Under the pieces are notes generated by a model. The model was given only the letters and a program-made list of their open reading frames with translations, had not been told where the DNA came from and did no database searches. Both the position numbers and the translations under genes were made by a program. A stretch of DNA of 57,585 bases from Gammaproteobacteria bacterium UBA5078 (GTDB taxonomy: Bacteria; Pseudomonadota; Gammaproteobacteria; Pseudomonadales; Pseudohongiellaceae), in contig DIAM01000019.1 of assembly GCA_002416505.1 (NCBI GenBank), positions 1 through 57,585 on the forward strand, read 5' to 3'. Positions within the stretch are counted from its first letter, which is position 1, and each line of letters opens with the position of its first letter. Shown piece by piece: positions 24,632-33,674 of this stretch.

Positions 24632-25804
24632 ATGAAGACTGAGAATCGTATTGACCTGCTGTTTAGCTATGCGTTCCGGCCGTTATTTATACTGCTAGTC
24701 GTGCAGGCGATCGCCATGGTGCTGTTCTGGTCGCTGACGTGGAGTGGCATTGCGCCCTACGCATGGCAACGCAACCCCATCTACTGGCACGGGCACGAGA
24801 TGCTCAACGGCTTCGCCGGCGCCGCCATAGGCGGATTTCTCCTGACCGCCGTTGCTAACTGGACTAATAGGCCGGCGATCTCTGGTTGGCCCCTAATGCT
24901 ATTGTGTGCAGTGTGGCTTGGCGGTCGCCTCGCCGTGGGCTCCGCCGTCGCCGCCGCAATTCTCGACATAGGCTATTGGTTTTTACTACTGTTGATCGCC
25001 GCCAACGAAATACTGCGTGCAGGCAACCGACGCAACTACAAGCTTCTGTTTGTGCTGGCAGCAATGCTTTTGATCGATGCAGGCTGGCACTATGCTGAGC
25101 TGCATCAGGCGACACTGCAGCGCCAGTTTCTATGGGCACAAATGTATTTGGTGGTGCTATTGGTGACGATTATCGGTGGCCGAATTATCCCTGCCTTTAC
25201 TGGCAATTGGCTGCGGCGACAGGCGGCGTCGCAGCAGGCGCTAGCGGCTCCGGCCCGAATGCCAGCGGCGTTTAATTACATCGATCTCCTCGCGATACTC
25301 GCGTTTGTAGGGTTTGCGCTGTGCTCCGTGTTAGCTGTGGCGCCAAACGTGACCCTGCCATTGGGCATGATCGCCGCCGCCCTGCACGCCGTGCGCCTAT
25401 CGCGTTGGCTAGGACATCTCACCTTGAGTGATCCGTTGGTATGGATGCTGCACTTGTCCTATACGTGGATTCCACTGGGTATCGCACTCATGGCGCTAGC
25501 CAGTTTCGGCTGGGTGTCGCCATCTGCGGGGATACACGCGCTGACCACCGGGGCTATCGCAGGCATGATCGTCAGTGTCTCGAGTCGTGCGGCGCTGGGT
25601 CACACCAATCGCGCTCTGGTGGCGCACCCGGCGCTAACCTGCAGTATCGTGTTGCTCAACCTCACTGCGCTGCTACGGGTGTGCGCCAGCGTTCTCGATA
25701 TGCAGTTGCTAGTCAGCCTCTCCGCGCTGTCTTGGATTGCGGCATTCCTATGCTATGGTTATGTCTTCGTGCCGATCCTCCTAGGCCCTCCAGCTAAGTC
25801 TTAG
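24632..25804 (+). CDS. nnrS: NnrS family membrane protein
   Basis: A 390-residue protein with about 12 hydrophobic helices and the NnrS signatures FSYAFRPLFIL, YWHGHEMLNGF, GGRIIPAFTGNWL, LHLSYTWIPLGIAL and SRAALGHTNRAL; conserved His residues are those implicated in heme and copper binding. NnrS proteins protect against nitrosative stress and are often controlled by NO regulators. AAGGAATAAGGAG lies upstream of the ATG. The following sdhB-like gene starts 73 nt later, so the two may be cotranscribed. Confidence 0.93.
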   Translation: MKTENRIDLLFSYAFRPLFILLVVQAIAMVLFWSLTWSGIAPYAWQRNPIYWHGHEMLNGFAGAAIGGFLLTAVANWTNRPAISGWPLMLLCAVWLGGRLAVGSAVAAAILDIGYWFLLLLIAANEILRAGNRRNYKLLFVLAAMLLIDAGWHYAELHQATLQRQFLWAQMYLVVLLVTIIGGRIIPAFTGNWLRRQAASQQALAAPARMPAAFNYIDLLAILAFVGFALCSVLAVAPNVTLPLGMIAAALHAVRLSRWLGHLTLSDPLVWMLHLSYTWIPLGIALMALASFGWVSPSAGIHALTTGAIAGMIVSVSSRAALGHTNRALVAHPALTCSIVLLNLTALLRVCASVLDMQLLVSLSALSWIAAFLCYGYVFVPILLGPPAKS

Positions 25805-25877
25805 ATATCGTTTCAGTGAGTATCGTCCAAGCTTGTTGTGGATCGGAATTTTTCGGCAGTGAGGAGGGAGTCGTATT

Positions 25878-26582
25878 ATGGTTAGCGTGGAAATTTATCG
25901 ATACAACCCTGAGGTCGATGCGGCGCCCTATATGCAGACGCTCTCACTGCCCGAAGAGTTTCGAGTGCGGATGGTATTGGATGCCTTGGAGTATCTGCGC
26001 GTACAGGATCCAACGCTTGCGTATCGCCGCTCTTGCCGCGAGGGGGTCTGTGGCTCCGACGGTATGAATATCAACGGCAAAAATGCTCTCGCCTGCATTA
26101 CCCCTGTTACACAAGCACTCTCTACATCGAATCGGCTGGTGGTGCGCCCTTTGCCGGGTATGCCCGTGATTCGCGATCTAGTGGTAGACCAAACCCTGTT
26201 TTTCAAGCAATACGAACGAGTGATGCCATGGCTAATTACCGTTGATGCAAATCCACCGATTGAAAGACTACAAACGCCGCAGGAACGGGCAAGACTCGAT
26301 GGCTTGTACGAATGTATTCTCTGTGGATGTTGTACCTCCCAGTGTCCTTCTTCCTGGTGGAATCCTGAGAAATATTTAGGCCCTGCCGCCTTGTTGCAGT
26401 CGTTACGGTTCATTCTCGACAGCCGGGATCAGGCTAGGGACGCCCGTCTAGAGAGTATGCAGGATCCGTTTAGCCTGTTTCGTTGTCGCAGCATTGGCAA
26501 CTGTACTTGGGTGTGCCCAAAAGGGCTCAACCCTATGGGCGCAATTGGAAGGATCCGTCTAGAGTTATTGCGTAAGGAGTAA
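25878..26582 (+). CDS. Succinate dehydrogenase/fumarate reductase-type iron-sulfur subunit, orphan
   Basis: A 234-residue SdhB-type protein. CREGVCGSDGMNINGKNALA carries the [2Fe-2S] cysteines (Cys53, Cys58, Cys73, with Asp61 as in E. coli). CILCGCCTSQCP (Cys146, Cys149, Cys152, Cys156) and CRSIGNCTWVCPKGLNP (Cys203, Cys209, Cys213) bind the [4Fe-4S] and [3Fe-4S] clusters. Length and spacing equal the usual subunit of about 238 residues. No SdhA, SdhC or SdhD lies nearby. GGAGGGAG precedes the ATG. It may be a second copy with a stress role, or part of an unlinked complex. Confidence 0.88.
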   Translation: MVSVEIYRYNPEVDAAPYMQTLSLPEEFRVRMVLDALEYLRVQDPTLAYRRSCREGVCGSDGMNINGKNALACITPVTQALSTSNRLVVRPLPGMPVIRDLVVDQTLFFKQYERVMPWLITVDANPPIERLQTPQERARLDGLYECILCGCCTSQCPSSWWNPEKYLGPAALLQSLRFILDSRDQARDARLESMQDPFSLFRCRSIGNCTWVCPKGLNPMGAIGRIRLELLRKE

Positions 26583-26691
26583 GTGCGCCTTTGAAGGGGG
26601 TTGAAACTTCTGTAGATTTTCTAGAACGCAGAGCCACAGGGTATTTTAATCGTCACATAAAAATTAAAAATCGATAATAGAGGACGCATTC

Positions 26692-27030
26692 ATGGCGACA
26701 CATCACGCATCACCGGCAGAGATCGTCGACCTAGAAACTTGGGCGCAAGACTTGCCAGAGGAGCACGCCAAGGCCATAGTCAAGACACGCGATATGGAGC
26801 TGGCTCGTCTCGTGTTCCGTGCAGGCGAAGAATTCAAGAGTCACAAGGTAAGCGGCCCAGTTGTCGTGCATTGCATAAGCGGTGCGATCGAGTTTACTGC
26901 CATGGGCTCGACAAAAATTTTGAGTTCGGGACAGCTATTGTATTTACTGTCGAACGAGCTGCATTCGCTTCGCGCGCTTAGTGACGCAATAGTGTTGCTA
27001 ACCATCCTCTTCATAAATACGAACGCTTGA
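26692..27030 (+). CDS. Small cupin-domain protein
   Basis: A 112-residue single cupin: GEEFKSHKVSGPVVVHCISGAIEFTAMGSTKILSSGQLLYL gives the two beta-motifs in a shortened form. In place of the full metal-binding set (HxH...E and G...H) only part of the residues are present (His52, His61; NELHSL late). It may therefore bind no metal or only weakly. GAGGA precedes the ATG. It is 109 nt after the orphan sdhB and convergent with map, 8 bases from its stop. Confidence 0.7.
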   Translation: MATHHASPAEIVDLETWAQDLPEEHAKAIVKTRDMELARLVFRAGEEFKSHKVSGPVVVHCISGAIEFTAMGSTKILSSGQLLYLLSNELHSLRALSDAIVLLTILFINTNA

Positions 27031-27038
27031 GTCGTTTG

Positions 27039-27821
27039 CTAGCCAGTAGCAGTACACTCCTCGTCTCGTAGCGTAAGCACCTCATAACCGTTGGAAGTAA
27101 CCGCGATGGTGTGCTCCCACTGTGCGGAGAGTTTCTTATCACTCGTGACCACGGTCCAGCCATCTTTCTTCGTCTTCACTTTCGCGCGGCCTTGGTTGAC
27201 CATGGGTTCGATGGTGAAGGTCATGCCCTCTTGTAAGACAAGGCCCTTGCCTGGCTGCCCGTAGTGCAACACCTGCGGGTCCTCATGCATTTCTCTGCCA
27301 ATGCCGTGGCCACAGTACTCGCGCACGATGGAGTAACCGTTCTTTTCAGCATGGCGCTGAATGGCATGGCCGATATCCCCGAGTGTGGCGCCGGGTTTAA
27401 CCACTCGAATCCCTTCCCACATGGCTTCATAGGTTTTGTCTACCAAACGCTTGGCCAGTGGTGCTACCTCACCAATCATATACATCTTGCTAGAGTCGGC
27501 GATGAAGCCACCTTTCTCTAGGGTGATATCGACGTTGATGATGTCACCGGAACGTAGTGTTTGAGTCTCTGCGGGAACGCCATGACAAACTACATGATTC
27601 ACAGAAGTATTTAGTGTGTATTGATAACCGTATTGTCCCTTACTCGCAGGGCGAGAGTTCAGCGCGTCGACGATATAGTGCTCGGCCAAGTTGTTGATGT
27701 CCATGGTGGACATGCCCGCCTTCATCTGTGTGTCGAGGTAGCGAAAAACCAAGGCGAGCAAACGCCCAGCCTCACGCATTAAGACTAGCTCCTCGGCACT
27801 TTTAAGCTTTACGTCATCCAC
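27039..27821 (-). CDS. map: Methionine aminopeptidase, type I
   Basis: A 260-residue metallopeptidase that removes N-terminal methionine. HVVCHGVP contains the substrate-binding His; metal ligands are in GDIINVDITLEKGGFIADSS (two Asp), CGHGIGREMHEDPQ (His), FTIEPM (Glu) and WEHTIAV (Glu). Its GTG start lies within the last codons of the ParD-like gene (8-base overlap), so the two are translationally coupled. This copy is of the type paired with a ParD-like gene; another map copy elsewhere in the genome is expected but not seen here. Confidence 0.9.
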   Translation of the reverse strand: MDDVKLKSAEELVLMREAGRLLALVFRYLDTQMKAGMSTMDINNLAEHYIVDALNSRPASKGQYGYQYTLNTSVNHVVCHGVPAETQTLRSGDIINVDITLEKGGFIADSSKMYMIGEVAPLAKRLVDKTYEAMWEGIRVVKPGATLGDIGHAIQRHAEKNGYSIVREYCGHGIGREMHEDPQVLHYGQPGKGLVLQEGMTFTIEPMVNQGRAKVKTKKDGWTVVTSDKKLSAQWEHTIAVTSNGYEVLTLRDEECTATG

Positions 27822-28020
27822 AGGCGATCTTCCTTATCTCGACCTCGGCATGCCTCATCTGCTCGCTCATGATCTGCGAGAAGGGCATGGTCGGATTAGC
27901 CTCAGCGAGCATGCCTATCTTGATCCAGTATTCGGCCTGAGCATTGATGGAGCGCACCATGACCGCGCTAGCCTTGCGAATGTCTTCGTGCAGTTCGTCA
28001 CTGATTTTTACAATACCCAT
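27814..28020 (-). CDS. ParD-like antitoxin-type DNA-binding protein, paired with map
   Basis: A 68-residue protein starting GIVKISDELHEDIRKASAVM, followed by RSINAQAEYWIKIGMLAEAN, which is the pattern of ribbon-helix-helix ParD-like proteins (PF11903 type). Such genes are often found directly upstream of a methionine aminopeptidase gene. Whether it is an antitoxin, a regulator of map or something else is not known. It has no ParE partner here. Confidence 0.75.
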   Translation of the reverse strand: MGIVKISDELHEDIRKASAVMVRSINAQAEYWIKIGMLAEANPTMPFSQIMSEQMRHAEVEIRKIACG

Positions 28021-28273
28021 AGTAGAGCCTTAGTATATGGAACGTATACGAATCATATAGCGCTGACGCTTGCGCTGCAAGCCGGTAATGTCCACGGCCT
28101 CGGGGTGACAAACGGAGATCTGTGCAGCAAATACCTCGGCAGCTAATTCTGAACGCTACCCCAAGTCTTGATGCTCGACATTCCCGCGCTTGCGATATAC
28201 CTTTTATCCTTTCCATACAATTACAGTGATTTGCCGCCGATCTGTCCGTTTTTCACGAAAAGGAGCCTGCTGC

Positions 28274-29620
28274 ATGACTAATAATAAAAAACCTCACAAG
28301 CGCTCTCTGCAAGAGCTAACGCGGGCGACTGTAGGGGGCGTACTGATCGCTGCGGCGTTTACCCTGCAGTGCAGTGGGGCAATGGCCGCCGAGGATTTGC
28401 GGGAGGCCAGGCCGGAATCGGTGGGCATGTCATCGGAGCGTCTGCAACGCATCGATGATTATTTCCAGCGCTTCGTCGATGCCAAGCAGATTGCGGGCGC
28501 GGTCAGCCTCGTGGCGCGCCATGGCAAGGTCGTGCACCTCTCTGCGGTCGGCTGGAATAACCGCGAGCAGAACATGCCGATGACGACGGATGCGATTTTC
28601 TATCTGGCTTCAATGACCAAGCCCATAGTGTCCGCTGCGTTGATGATGCTGTTCGAGGAGGGGCGCTTCCGATTGGACGATCCTATCTCCGAGTGGATCC
28701 CCGAGTATGCGGATCACCAAGTGCGAGTCAACGACGGTGCTCGCGCAAGCAATGTTGCGCAGGCGCGGCCAGTGACTATCCGTCACGTGCTGACGCACAC
28801 CTCGGGCCTAAGCTTGGACCCAGACGGTATGGGCCTGACGGAGGAGGAGCAGCGTTGGGTGAGTAACAATGGTGAGGCATTCGCAACCCTCGGCGAGCGC
28901 ATCGCACGCGCCGCGATAATTCCTGCGGCGTTCCACCCCGGTGAGCAATGGCAGTATGGAGCTTCCACCGACTATGTGGCGATTCTGGTAGAGAAAATTT
29001 CCGGGCAGTCGATCGATCAGTTCCTGCGTGAGCGCATCTTCGAGCCTCTGCAGATGCACGATACCTTTTACAATATTCCTCGTGACAAGGTGAGTAGGGT
29101 GGCCGCAATCTACAGGCCTACTGCGAACGGTGAGTCGGAGTTACAGCAGGCCGCCGCGTTCGAGGAGCCAAGTACTTATTTCCCGGGCGTAGCGGGCTTG
29201 AACAGCACCGCTTCTGACTATATTCGCTTCGCGCAGATGATCGCCAATGGCGGTGAACTCAACGGAGTGCGGCTATTAGGTCGCATGACGGTAGAGCTCA
29301 TGATTAGTAATCACACAGGTGATAAAGATGTGTACGTACGCGGGCCTGGCTTCGGCTTCGGTCTAGGCTTCGGCGTGCTCGTCGATCCGACCCTGTCATA
29401 CGATACGGCATCACCGGGAAGCTATGGTTGGGGCGGGGCCTATGGCACCTTATACTACGCCGATCCTGTAGAGGACCTAATCGGACTCATGTTCATCCAA
29501 TTGCCCGGACACGCGCCCCTCAATATTCGGCAGCGCTTCACCAATGTGGTGAGCCAGTCGGTGATCGACGGCGGCGGCACGCCGAATCCAAAGGTGCAGG
29601 GCTATGGGATTGAGCGCTAG
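28274..29620 (+). CDS. Exported serine hydrolase, class C beta-lactamase fold
   Basis: A 448-residue enzyme with signal peptide (ending SGAMAAED) and catalytic SMTK (Ser113, Lys116), YGASTDY as the YxS motif, and HTSGLS. It continues with GLNSTASDYIRFAQMIANGG and SYGWGGAYGTLYYADP, as in EstB-type esterases and related enzymes. A lipase, esterase or D-aminopeptidase role is more likely than beta-lactam hydrolysis. The ATG at 28274 follows AAGGAG; the frame upstream to 28190 lacks a signal. The acr3 gene begins 18 nt after its stop. Confidence 0.85.
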   Translation: MTNNKKPHKRSLQELTRATVGGVLIAAAFTLQCSGAMAAEDLREARPESVGMSSERLQRIDDYFQRFVDAKQIAGAVSLVARHGKVVHLSAVGWNNREQNMPMTTDAIFYLASMTKPIVSAALMMLFEEGRFRLDDPISEWIPEYADHQVRVNDGARASNVAQARPVTIRHVLTHTSGLSLDPDGMGLTEEEQRWVSNNGEAFATLGERIARAAIIPAAFHPGEQWQYGASTDYVAILVEKISGQSIDQFLRERIFEPLQMHDTFYNIPRDKVSRVAAIYRPTANGESELQQAAAFEEPSTYFPGVAGLNSTASDYIRFAQMIANGGELNGVRLLGRMTVELMISNHTGDKDVYVRGPGFGFGLGFGVLVDPTLSYDTASPGSYGWGGAYGTLYYADPVEDLIGLMFIQLPGHAPLNIRQRFTNVVSQSVIDGGGTPNPKVQGYGIER

Positions 29621-29638
29621 AGAAGAGAATGAAAGGAT

Positions 29639-30691
29639 ATGAGTGAAACAGCACCGGACATCGGTTTTTTCGAACGCTATCTGTCAATTTGGGTAGGCTC
29701 TTGCATCGCCTGCGGTGTGACAATCGGGGCGCTATTTCCGAGTCTTTTTCAGGCGGTCGCGTCGGTTGAGTATGCCAACGTCAACTTGGTGGTCGCAGTT
29801 TTTATTTGGGTGATGATCTACCCAATGATGGTGAATGTAGACTTCGCCTCGCTTAAGGATATCGGCAAAAAACCTAAGGGACTGTGTATAACACTGGTGG
29901 TGAATTGGCTTATAAAGCCATTTACGATGGCGGCCCTTGGCATCTTGTTCTTCGAGCATATTTTCGCGGGATTGGTCGAACCGGAGTCAGCCAAGGAGTA
30001 CATCGCCGGGATGATTTTGCTCGGCGTAGCGCCGTGCACGGCGATGGTGTTCGTGTGGAGCCAACTGGTCAAGGGGGACGCGAACTACACGCTGGTGCAA
30101 GTCTCCTTGAACGATATTATTATGGTCTTCGCCTTCGCGCCGATTACGGCGTTGCTGCTTGGCGTGACCGATATTATCGTGCCCTGGGAGACGCTCACGA
30201 TCTCGGTGATTCTGTATGTACTCATTCCGCTGATCGCGGGTTACATCACGCGAAGAAAGCTCGATGCGGCTGAGAGCCTCGCGAGGATTTCCGTATTTAC
30301 CGCGCAGATCAAGCCATTCTCAATCATGGGCTTGCTGGCAACCGTGATCTTGCTGTTTGGCTTCCAAGCCCAGACGATCCTAGAAGAACCCCTAGTCATA
30401 GTCTTGATATCCGTGCCACTTCTGATTCAGAGTTACGGCATCTTCGCTATTGCTTATGGTTGGGCCTTTGTGTGGCGCGTTCCCTTTAGCACCGCAGCCC
30501 CAGCAGCCCTTATAGGGACATCCAATTTCTTCGAATTGGCCGTTGCCGTTGCCATAAGCCTATTCGGCCTAGATTCTGGCGCGGCACTGGCAACGGTGGT
30601 GGGCGTGTTAGTCGAGGTGCCGGTGATGCTGTCCCTAGTGGCCTTTGCCAAGCGCACCGAGCATTACTTTCCAGCAAAGGGGTCAGAGTAG
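29639..30691 (+). CDS. acr3: Arsenite efflux permease ACR3
   Basis: A 350-residue transporter of the BART/ACR3 family with about 10 membrane helices. Markers are LSIWVGSCIACGVTIGALFP, MMVNVDFASLKDIGKKPK, VNWLIKPFTMAALGILF, GVAPCTAMVFVWSQLVKGDA (Cys133, the conserved thiol needed for arsenite transport) and GTSNFFELAVAVAISLFGL. It exports As(III) using the proton gradient. The C-terminus (PAKGSE) and stop come from a repeat fragment. It is about 9 kb from arsR and arsI, so arsenic genes here are scattered rather than one operon. Confidence 0.92.
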   Translation: MSETAPDIGFFERYLSIWVGSCIACGVTIGALFPSLFQAVASVEYANVNLVVAVFIWVMIYPMMVNVDFASLKDIGKKPKGLCITLVVNWLIKPFTMAALGILFFEHIFAGLVEPESAKEYIAGMILLGVAPCTAMVFVWSQLVKGDANYTLVQVSLNDIIMVFAFAPITALLLGVTDIIVPWETLTISVILYVLIPLIAGYITRRKLDAAESLARISVFTAQIKPFSIMGLLATVILLFGFQAQTILEEPLVIVLISVPLLIQSYGIFAIAYGWAFVWRVPFSTAAPAALIGTSNFFELAVAVAISLFGLDSGAALATVVGVLVEVPVMLSLVAFAKRTEHYFPAKGSE

Positions 30692-30697
30692 TTTGAA
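30675..30697. repeat. Single left arm of the palindromic repeat forming the acr3 end, copy 8
   Basis: CAAAGGGGTCAGAGTAGTTTG. Within acr3 it encodes AKGSE and the TAG stop, so the repeat lies inside the coding end of the gene. Confidence 0.85.
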
Positions 30698-30805
30698 GTC
30701 GAAGCGAGGCTTTTGGGGTCGTGGCATTCTTCCCTTGACCGCTTTACGAGGGGAGCTCTAGTATCGAGCACTCACGAATAGACATCAGCTATCAGGAGAT
30801 AATCG

Positions 30806-31387
30806 ATGCGCATGACTCTCAAGGCATTAGCCATATTGTTCTGTACCACGCTTGGTGTGAGCTCCGTGCAGGCGCAGAGCACCGCGTTCACGCTATCGAT
30901 AGACGGGTTTAGCGATGGCGACGATATCCCGGTGCGCTTCTCACAGGCCGCGCAAGGCGCACTGCCCGGCGGGGGCACCTCTCCCGCAATGCATTGGGAG
31001 AACGCGCCGGCGGGCACGCAATCCTTCGTGGTGAACATGATGGACCTAGACTTCGCGCCTAATCGCGGCACGCACACGCAGGTGCATTGGGTGGTGTGGA
31101 ATATTCCGGGTTCGGCCATGGGCCTCGAGGAGAATCAGCCGCAGGGCGATATGCTGCCCAATGGCGCAACGCAGATCAGCGCGACAGGGCGCGTGTATCG
31201 CGGTCCTGGCGCCGGAGCCGCCGGTCCTAAGCATCATTACCTGTTCGAGGTGTATGCGCTAGACACTACATTGTCTGTAATGGCCGCGGATGATCCAATC
31301 GCTACCCGCGAGGCTGTTTTGGCCGCAATGCAAGGGCACGTGCTGGGCAAGTCTGTCTATATGGGCATGTTCCGTCGTCCGCAGTAA
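30806..31387 (+). CDS. Secreted PEBP / YbhB-YbcL family protein
   Basis: A 193-residue exported protein of the phosphatidylethanolamine-binding protein family (bacterial YbhB/YbcL branch). Signal ends VQAQS; GDDIPVRFSQ, PALHWENAPAGTQSFV-like (here SPAMHWENAPAGTQSFVVN), HWVVWNIPGS and KHHYLFEVYALDTTL carry the ligand-binding pocket residues (Asp, His, Pro). The cellular role of bacterial members is poorly known. A second family member lies at 45004-45579. AGGAG precedes the ATG. Confidence 0.9.
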   Translation: MRMTLKALAILFCTTLGVSSVQAQSTAFTLSIDGFSDGDDIPVRFSQAAQGALPGGGTSPAMHWENAPAGTQSFVVNMMDLDFAPNRGTHTQVHWVVWNIPGSAMGLEENQPQGDMLPNGATQISATGRVYRGPGAGAAGPKHHYLFEVYALDTTLSVMAADDPIATREAVLAAMQGHVLGKSVYMGMFRRPQ

Positions 31388-31527
31388 GCTGAGTCTATTA
31401 CTCCAGTAGCTTTCTCTAATCCATTGATGCAGGTCAGTAATCTATTTTTCCCTCTCCGCTATACTCGGCGGGGTCTTGTCACAGTTTAGTGACTCGATCG
31501 CGCCGAGCCACTGAGGAGGAAAGCCCC

Positions 31528-32295
31528 TTGATCCACCCTATCCAACGTTGCAAATTGATTTTTCTTATTTCACTTTTCGCTAGCGTCTGTCATGGGCAGG
31601 GTGTTGGCGATGTCGTGGCGCAACAGGAGCAATTACAACGCGATGCGCAACAGAGTCAGCAGCGCATCGAAGCGCTCGATGATGAGTCGCTGGCGATGCT
31701 CTCGGCCTATAACCAGGAGCAGCGCCGTTACGATGACTTGGCGACCTATAATCAGAATCTGCGTCAACTGCTGGCCAGTCAGGCAATCGAGAAAAATCGC
31801 TTCAATGCCGAGTTGGCTGAGGTAGAGGTCGTCAGGCAGGCGATCGTGCCATTGATGGTTGAAATGGTCGATGTGCTCGAGCAGTTCATCGAGCTGGATC
31901 AACCGATGCTGGTGGAGGAGCGCTCTGCACGTCTTGCGACCTTGAAAACCGTGTTGACTCGTTCGGATGTCGATATTGCCGAGAAGTACCGCCGCGTGAT
32001 CGAGTCTTACCAGATCGAGGCCGAGTATGGGCAGTCGCTAGAAGTATACGAAGGCCCGATCTCCCTCGAGGGCAAAGCCCTTACCGTCGATTTCCTACGT
32101 GTAGGCCGCGTAGGCCTGTACTTTCTGAGTCTAGACCGCAACGAGGCGGGTATCTGGAACCCAGAGACGGACAGTTGGCATAAGTTGGATAGCGGCTATC
32201 TCGACGCATTGGACTATGCCGTTCGCGTTGCACGTGAACAGGCCCCTCCCGATCTTATCGAACTACCGCTGTGGTCGCAGGGGGCTATACGATGA
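31528..32295 (+). CDS. DUF3450 protein, first gene of the TonB2 operon
   Basis: A 255-residue exported protein with a signal (about residues 1-22, ending VCHG) and a long coiled coil (about 30-110) with many Gln and Arg. It has the DUF3450 C-terminal block LTVDFLRVGRVGLYFLSLD and ESWNPETDSWHKLD-like text. DUF3450 genes typically begin TonB2-type operons; the protein probably assists the TtpC complex in the periplasm. The start is the TTG at 31528 because AGGAGG lies eight bases upstream. Its stop overlaps the next start (ATGA). Confidence 0.85.
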   Translation: MIHPIQRCKLIFLISLFASVCHGQGVGDVVAQQEQLQRDAQQSQQRIEALDDESLAMLSAYNQEQRRYDDLATYNQNLRQLLASQAIEKNRFNAELAEVEVVRQAIVPLMVEMVDVLEQFIELDQPMLVEERSARLATLKTVLTRSDVDIAEKYRRVIESYQIEAEYGQSLEVYEGPISLEGKALTVDFLRVGRVGLYFLSLDRNEAGIWNPETDSWHKLDSGYLDALDYAVRVAREQAPPDLIELPLWSQGAIR

Positions 32296-33674
32296 AGGCA
32301 GTCTCAGCAGTTCTCCTGATGCTCATGTGTACAGCCGTTTTCGCACAAGATAATAATTCCACACCGGCTTCGGACACAGAGCAATCCCCACAGTCCATCG
32401 CGGAACTCGTTACTTCGGTGCGTGAAGGGACGGCGACCAGACGCGCAGAACTGGAACGCAGGGAGCAACGCTTCATCGAGCAACGAGAGCAACGCTCCAG
32501 CCTCTTGGAAGAGGCCACCACTAGACGTGAACAGGAGGAGGCGGAGGCGGATCGATTGCGTTTAGCCTATGAGCAGGGCGAGCGAGAGTTGGCAGATCTG
32601 GCGACTGCACTCGATGAGAGATCGGGCGATCTCGCAGAGGTTTTCACGGTGGTCAGTCAGGTGGCCGCAGATGCGGTGCCAATGGTGCAGAATTCGATGG
32701 TTTCAGCGCAGCTAGGCCAGCGCATCCCGTTTCTGGAGGAGCTTGCCGACACCAGGACGATTCCAACGGCTGCACAACTAAGGCAATTGTGGCTCTTGTT
32801 TCTGGATGAGATGACGCTCAGTGGTCAAGTGGCGCGCTACGAGGTGCCCATCATCACAGCAACGGGTGAGGAACAGCTGCGGCAGGTTACGCGCATTGGC
32901 ACATTCTCGGCGCTCTCCGACGGCGAGTATTTGCGCTTCCTGCCAGAGAGCGGGCGCCTGTTGGCGCTCTCTCGTCAACCCATAGGCGTCGATAGCGCGA
33001 ATGCACGAGCGTTCGAGCAGGGCGATGAGGCCCTTGCTCGGGTCGCCATCGATCCCTCTCGCGGCGCGATTTTGTCGCTCATAGTGCAAAGGCCAGAGCT
33101 AGCGGAGAGGGTCCAGCAGGGCGGGATGATCGGCTATATTATCATTGGCATCGGTCTGCTTGGATTTGCGCTGGGCATCCAACGAGTACTGGTCGTAAGT
33201 CTGGCCTCGCGCAGGTTTGAGCAGGTGCTGAAGAACGATCGCAATGACGGCAATCACGCGATCAGCCAGTTGCAGGAAATAGCCAAGAATAAGAGTTTTC
33301 TCAACGATGCGGACGCGATGTCAGTCAAGATGGACGAGATTGTGAGCATCGCCGCGGAGCGACTCAAGCGCGGCCTTTCCACCCTGGCCATCTTCGCTGC
33401 CGTCAGTCCCCTGCTCGGGCTGTTGGGGACCGTCACCGGAATGATCGAGACGTTTCAGGTTATTACCTTGTTTGGAGCTGGCGACCCCCGCTTGATGTCC
33501 GGTGGTATCTCCCAGGCTCTGGTGACAACGCAACTGGGCTTAGCTGTGGCCATTCCGATTCTCCTGTTGCACAGCTATCTGCAGGGACGCACGAATAGCC
33601 TGATCACGAGACTAGACGAGATTGCATCTGATCTATTTGCCACCGGTCGCGCGCAGGAAAGCATCCATGTTTAG
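32292..33674 (+). CDS. ttpC: TtpC-type MotA/TolQ/ExbB proton-channel protein
   Basis: A 460-residue protein larger than normal ExbB. A signal peptide and long periplasmic coiled-coil (about residues 30-120) and a beta-type segment precede three membrane helices: GMIGYIIIGIGLLGFALGI, then LAIFAAVSPLLGLLGTVTGM and ALVTTQLGLAVAIPILLLHSYL, the last two the MotA/TolQ/ExbB domain. It is the TtpC protein of TonB2 systems, needed for energy transfer to outer-membrane receptors. Both ends overlap neighbours (ATGA at the start, ATGTTTAG at the end). Confidence 0.9.
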   Translation: MKAVSAVLLMLMCTAVFAQDNNSTPASDTEQSPQSIAELVTSVREGTATRRAELERREQRFIEQREQRSSLLEEATTRREQEEAEADRLRLAYEQGERELADLATALDERSGDLAEVFTVVSQVAADAVPMVQNSMVSAQLGQRIPFLEELADTRTIPTAAQLRQLWLLFLDEMTLSGQVARYEVPIITATGEEQLRQVTRIGTFSALSDGEYLRFLPESGRLLALSRQPIGVDSANARAFEQGDEALARVAIDPSRGAILSLIVQRPELAERVQQGGMIGYIIIGIGLLGFALGIQRVLVVSLASRRFEQVLKNDRNDGNHAISQLQEIAKNKSFLNDADAMSVKMDEIVSIAAERLKRGLSTLAIFAAVSPLLGLLGTVTGMIETFQVITLFGAGDPRLMSGGISQALVTTQLGLAVAIPILLLHSYLQGRTNSLITRLDEIASDLFATGRAQESIHV

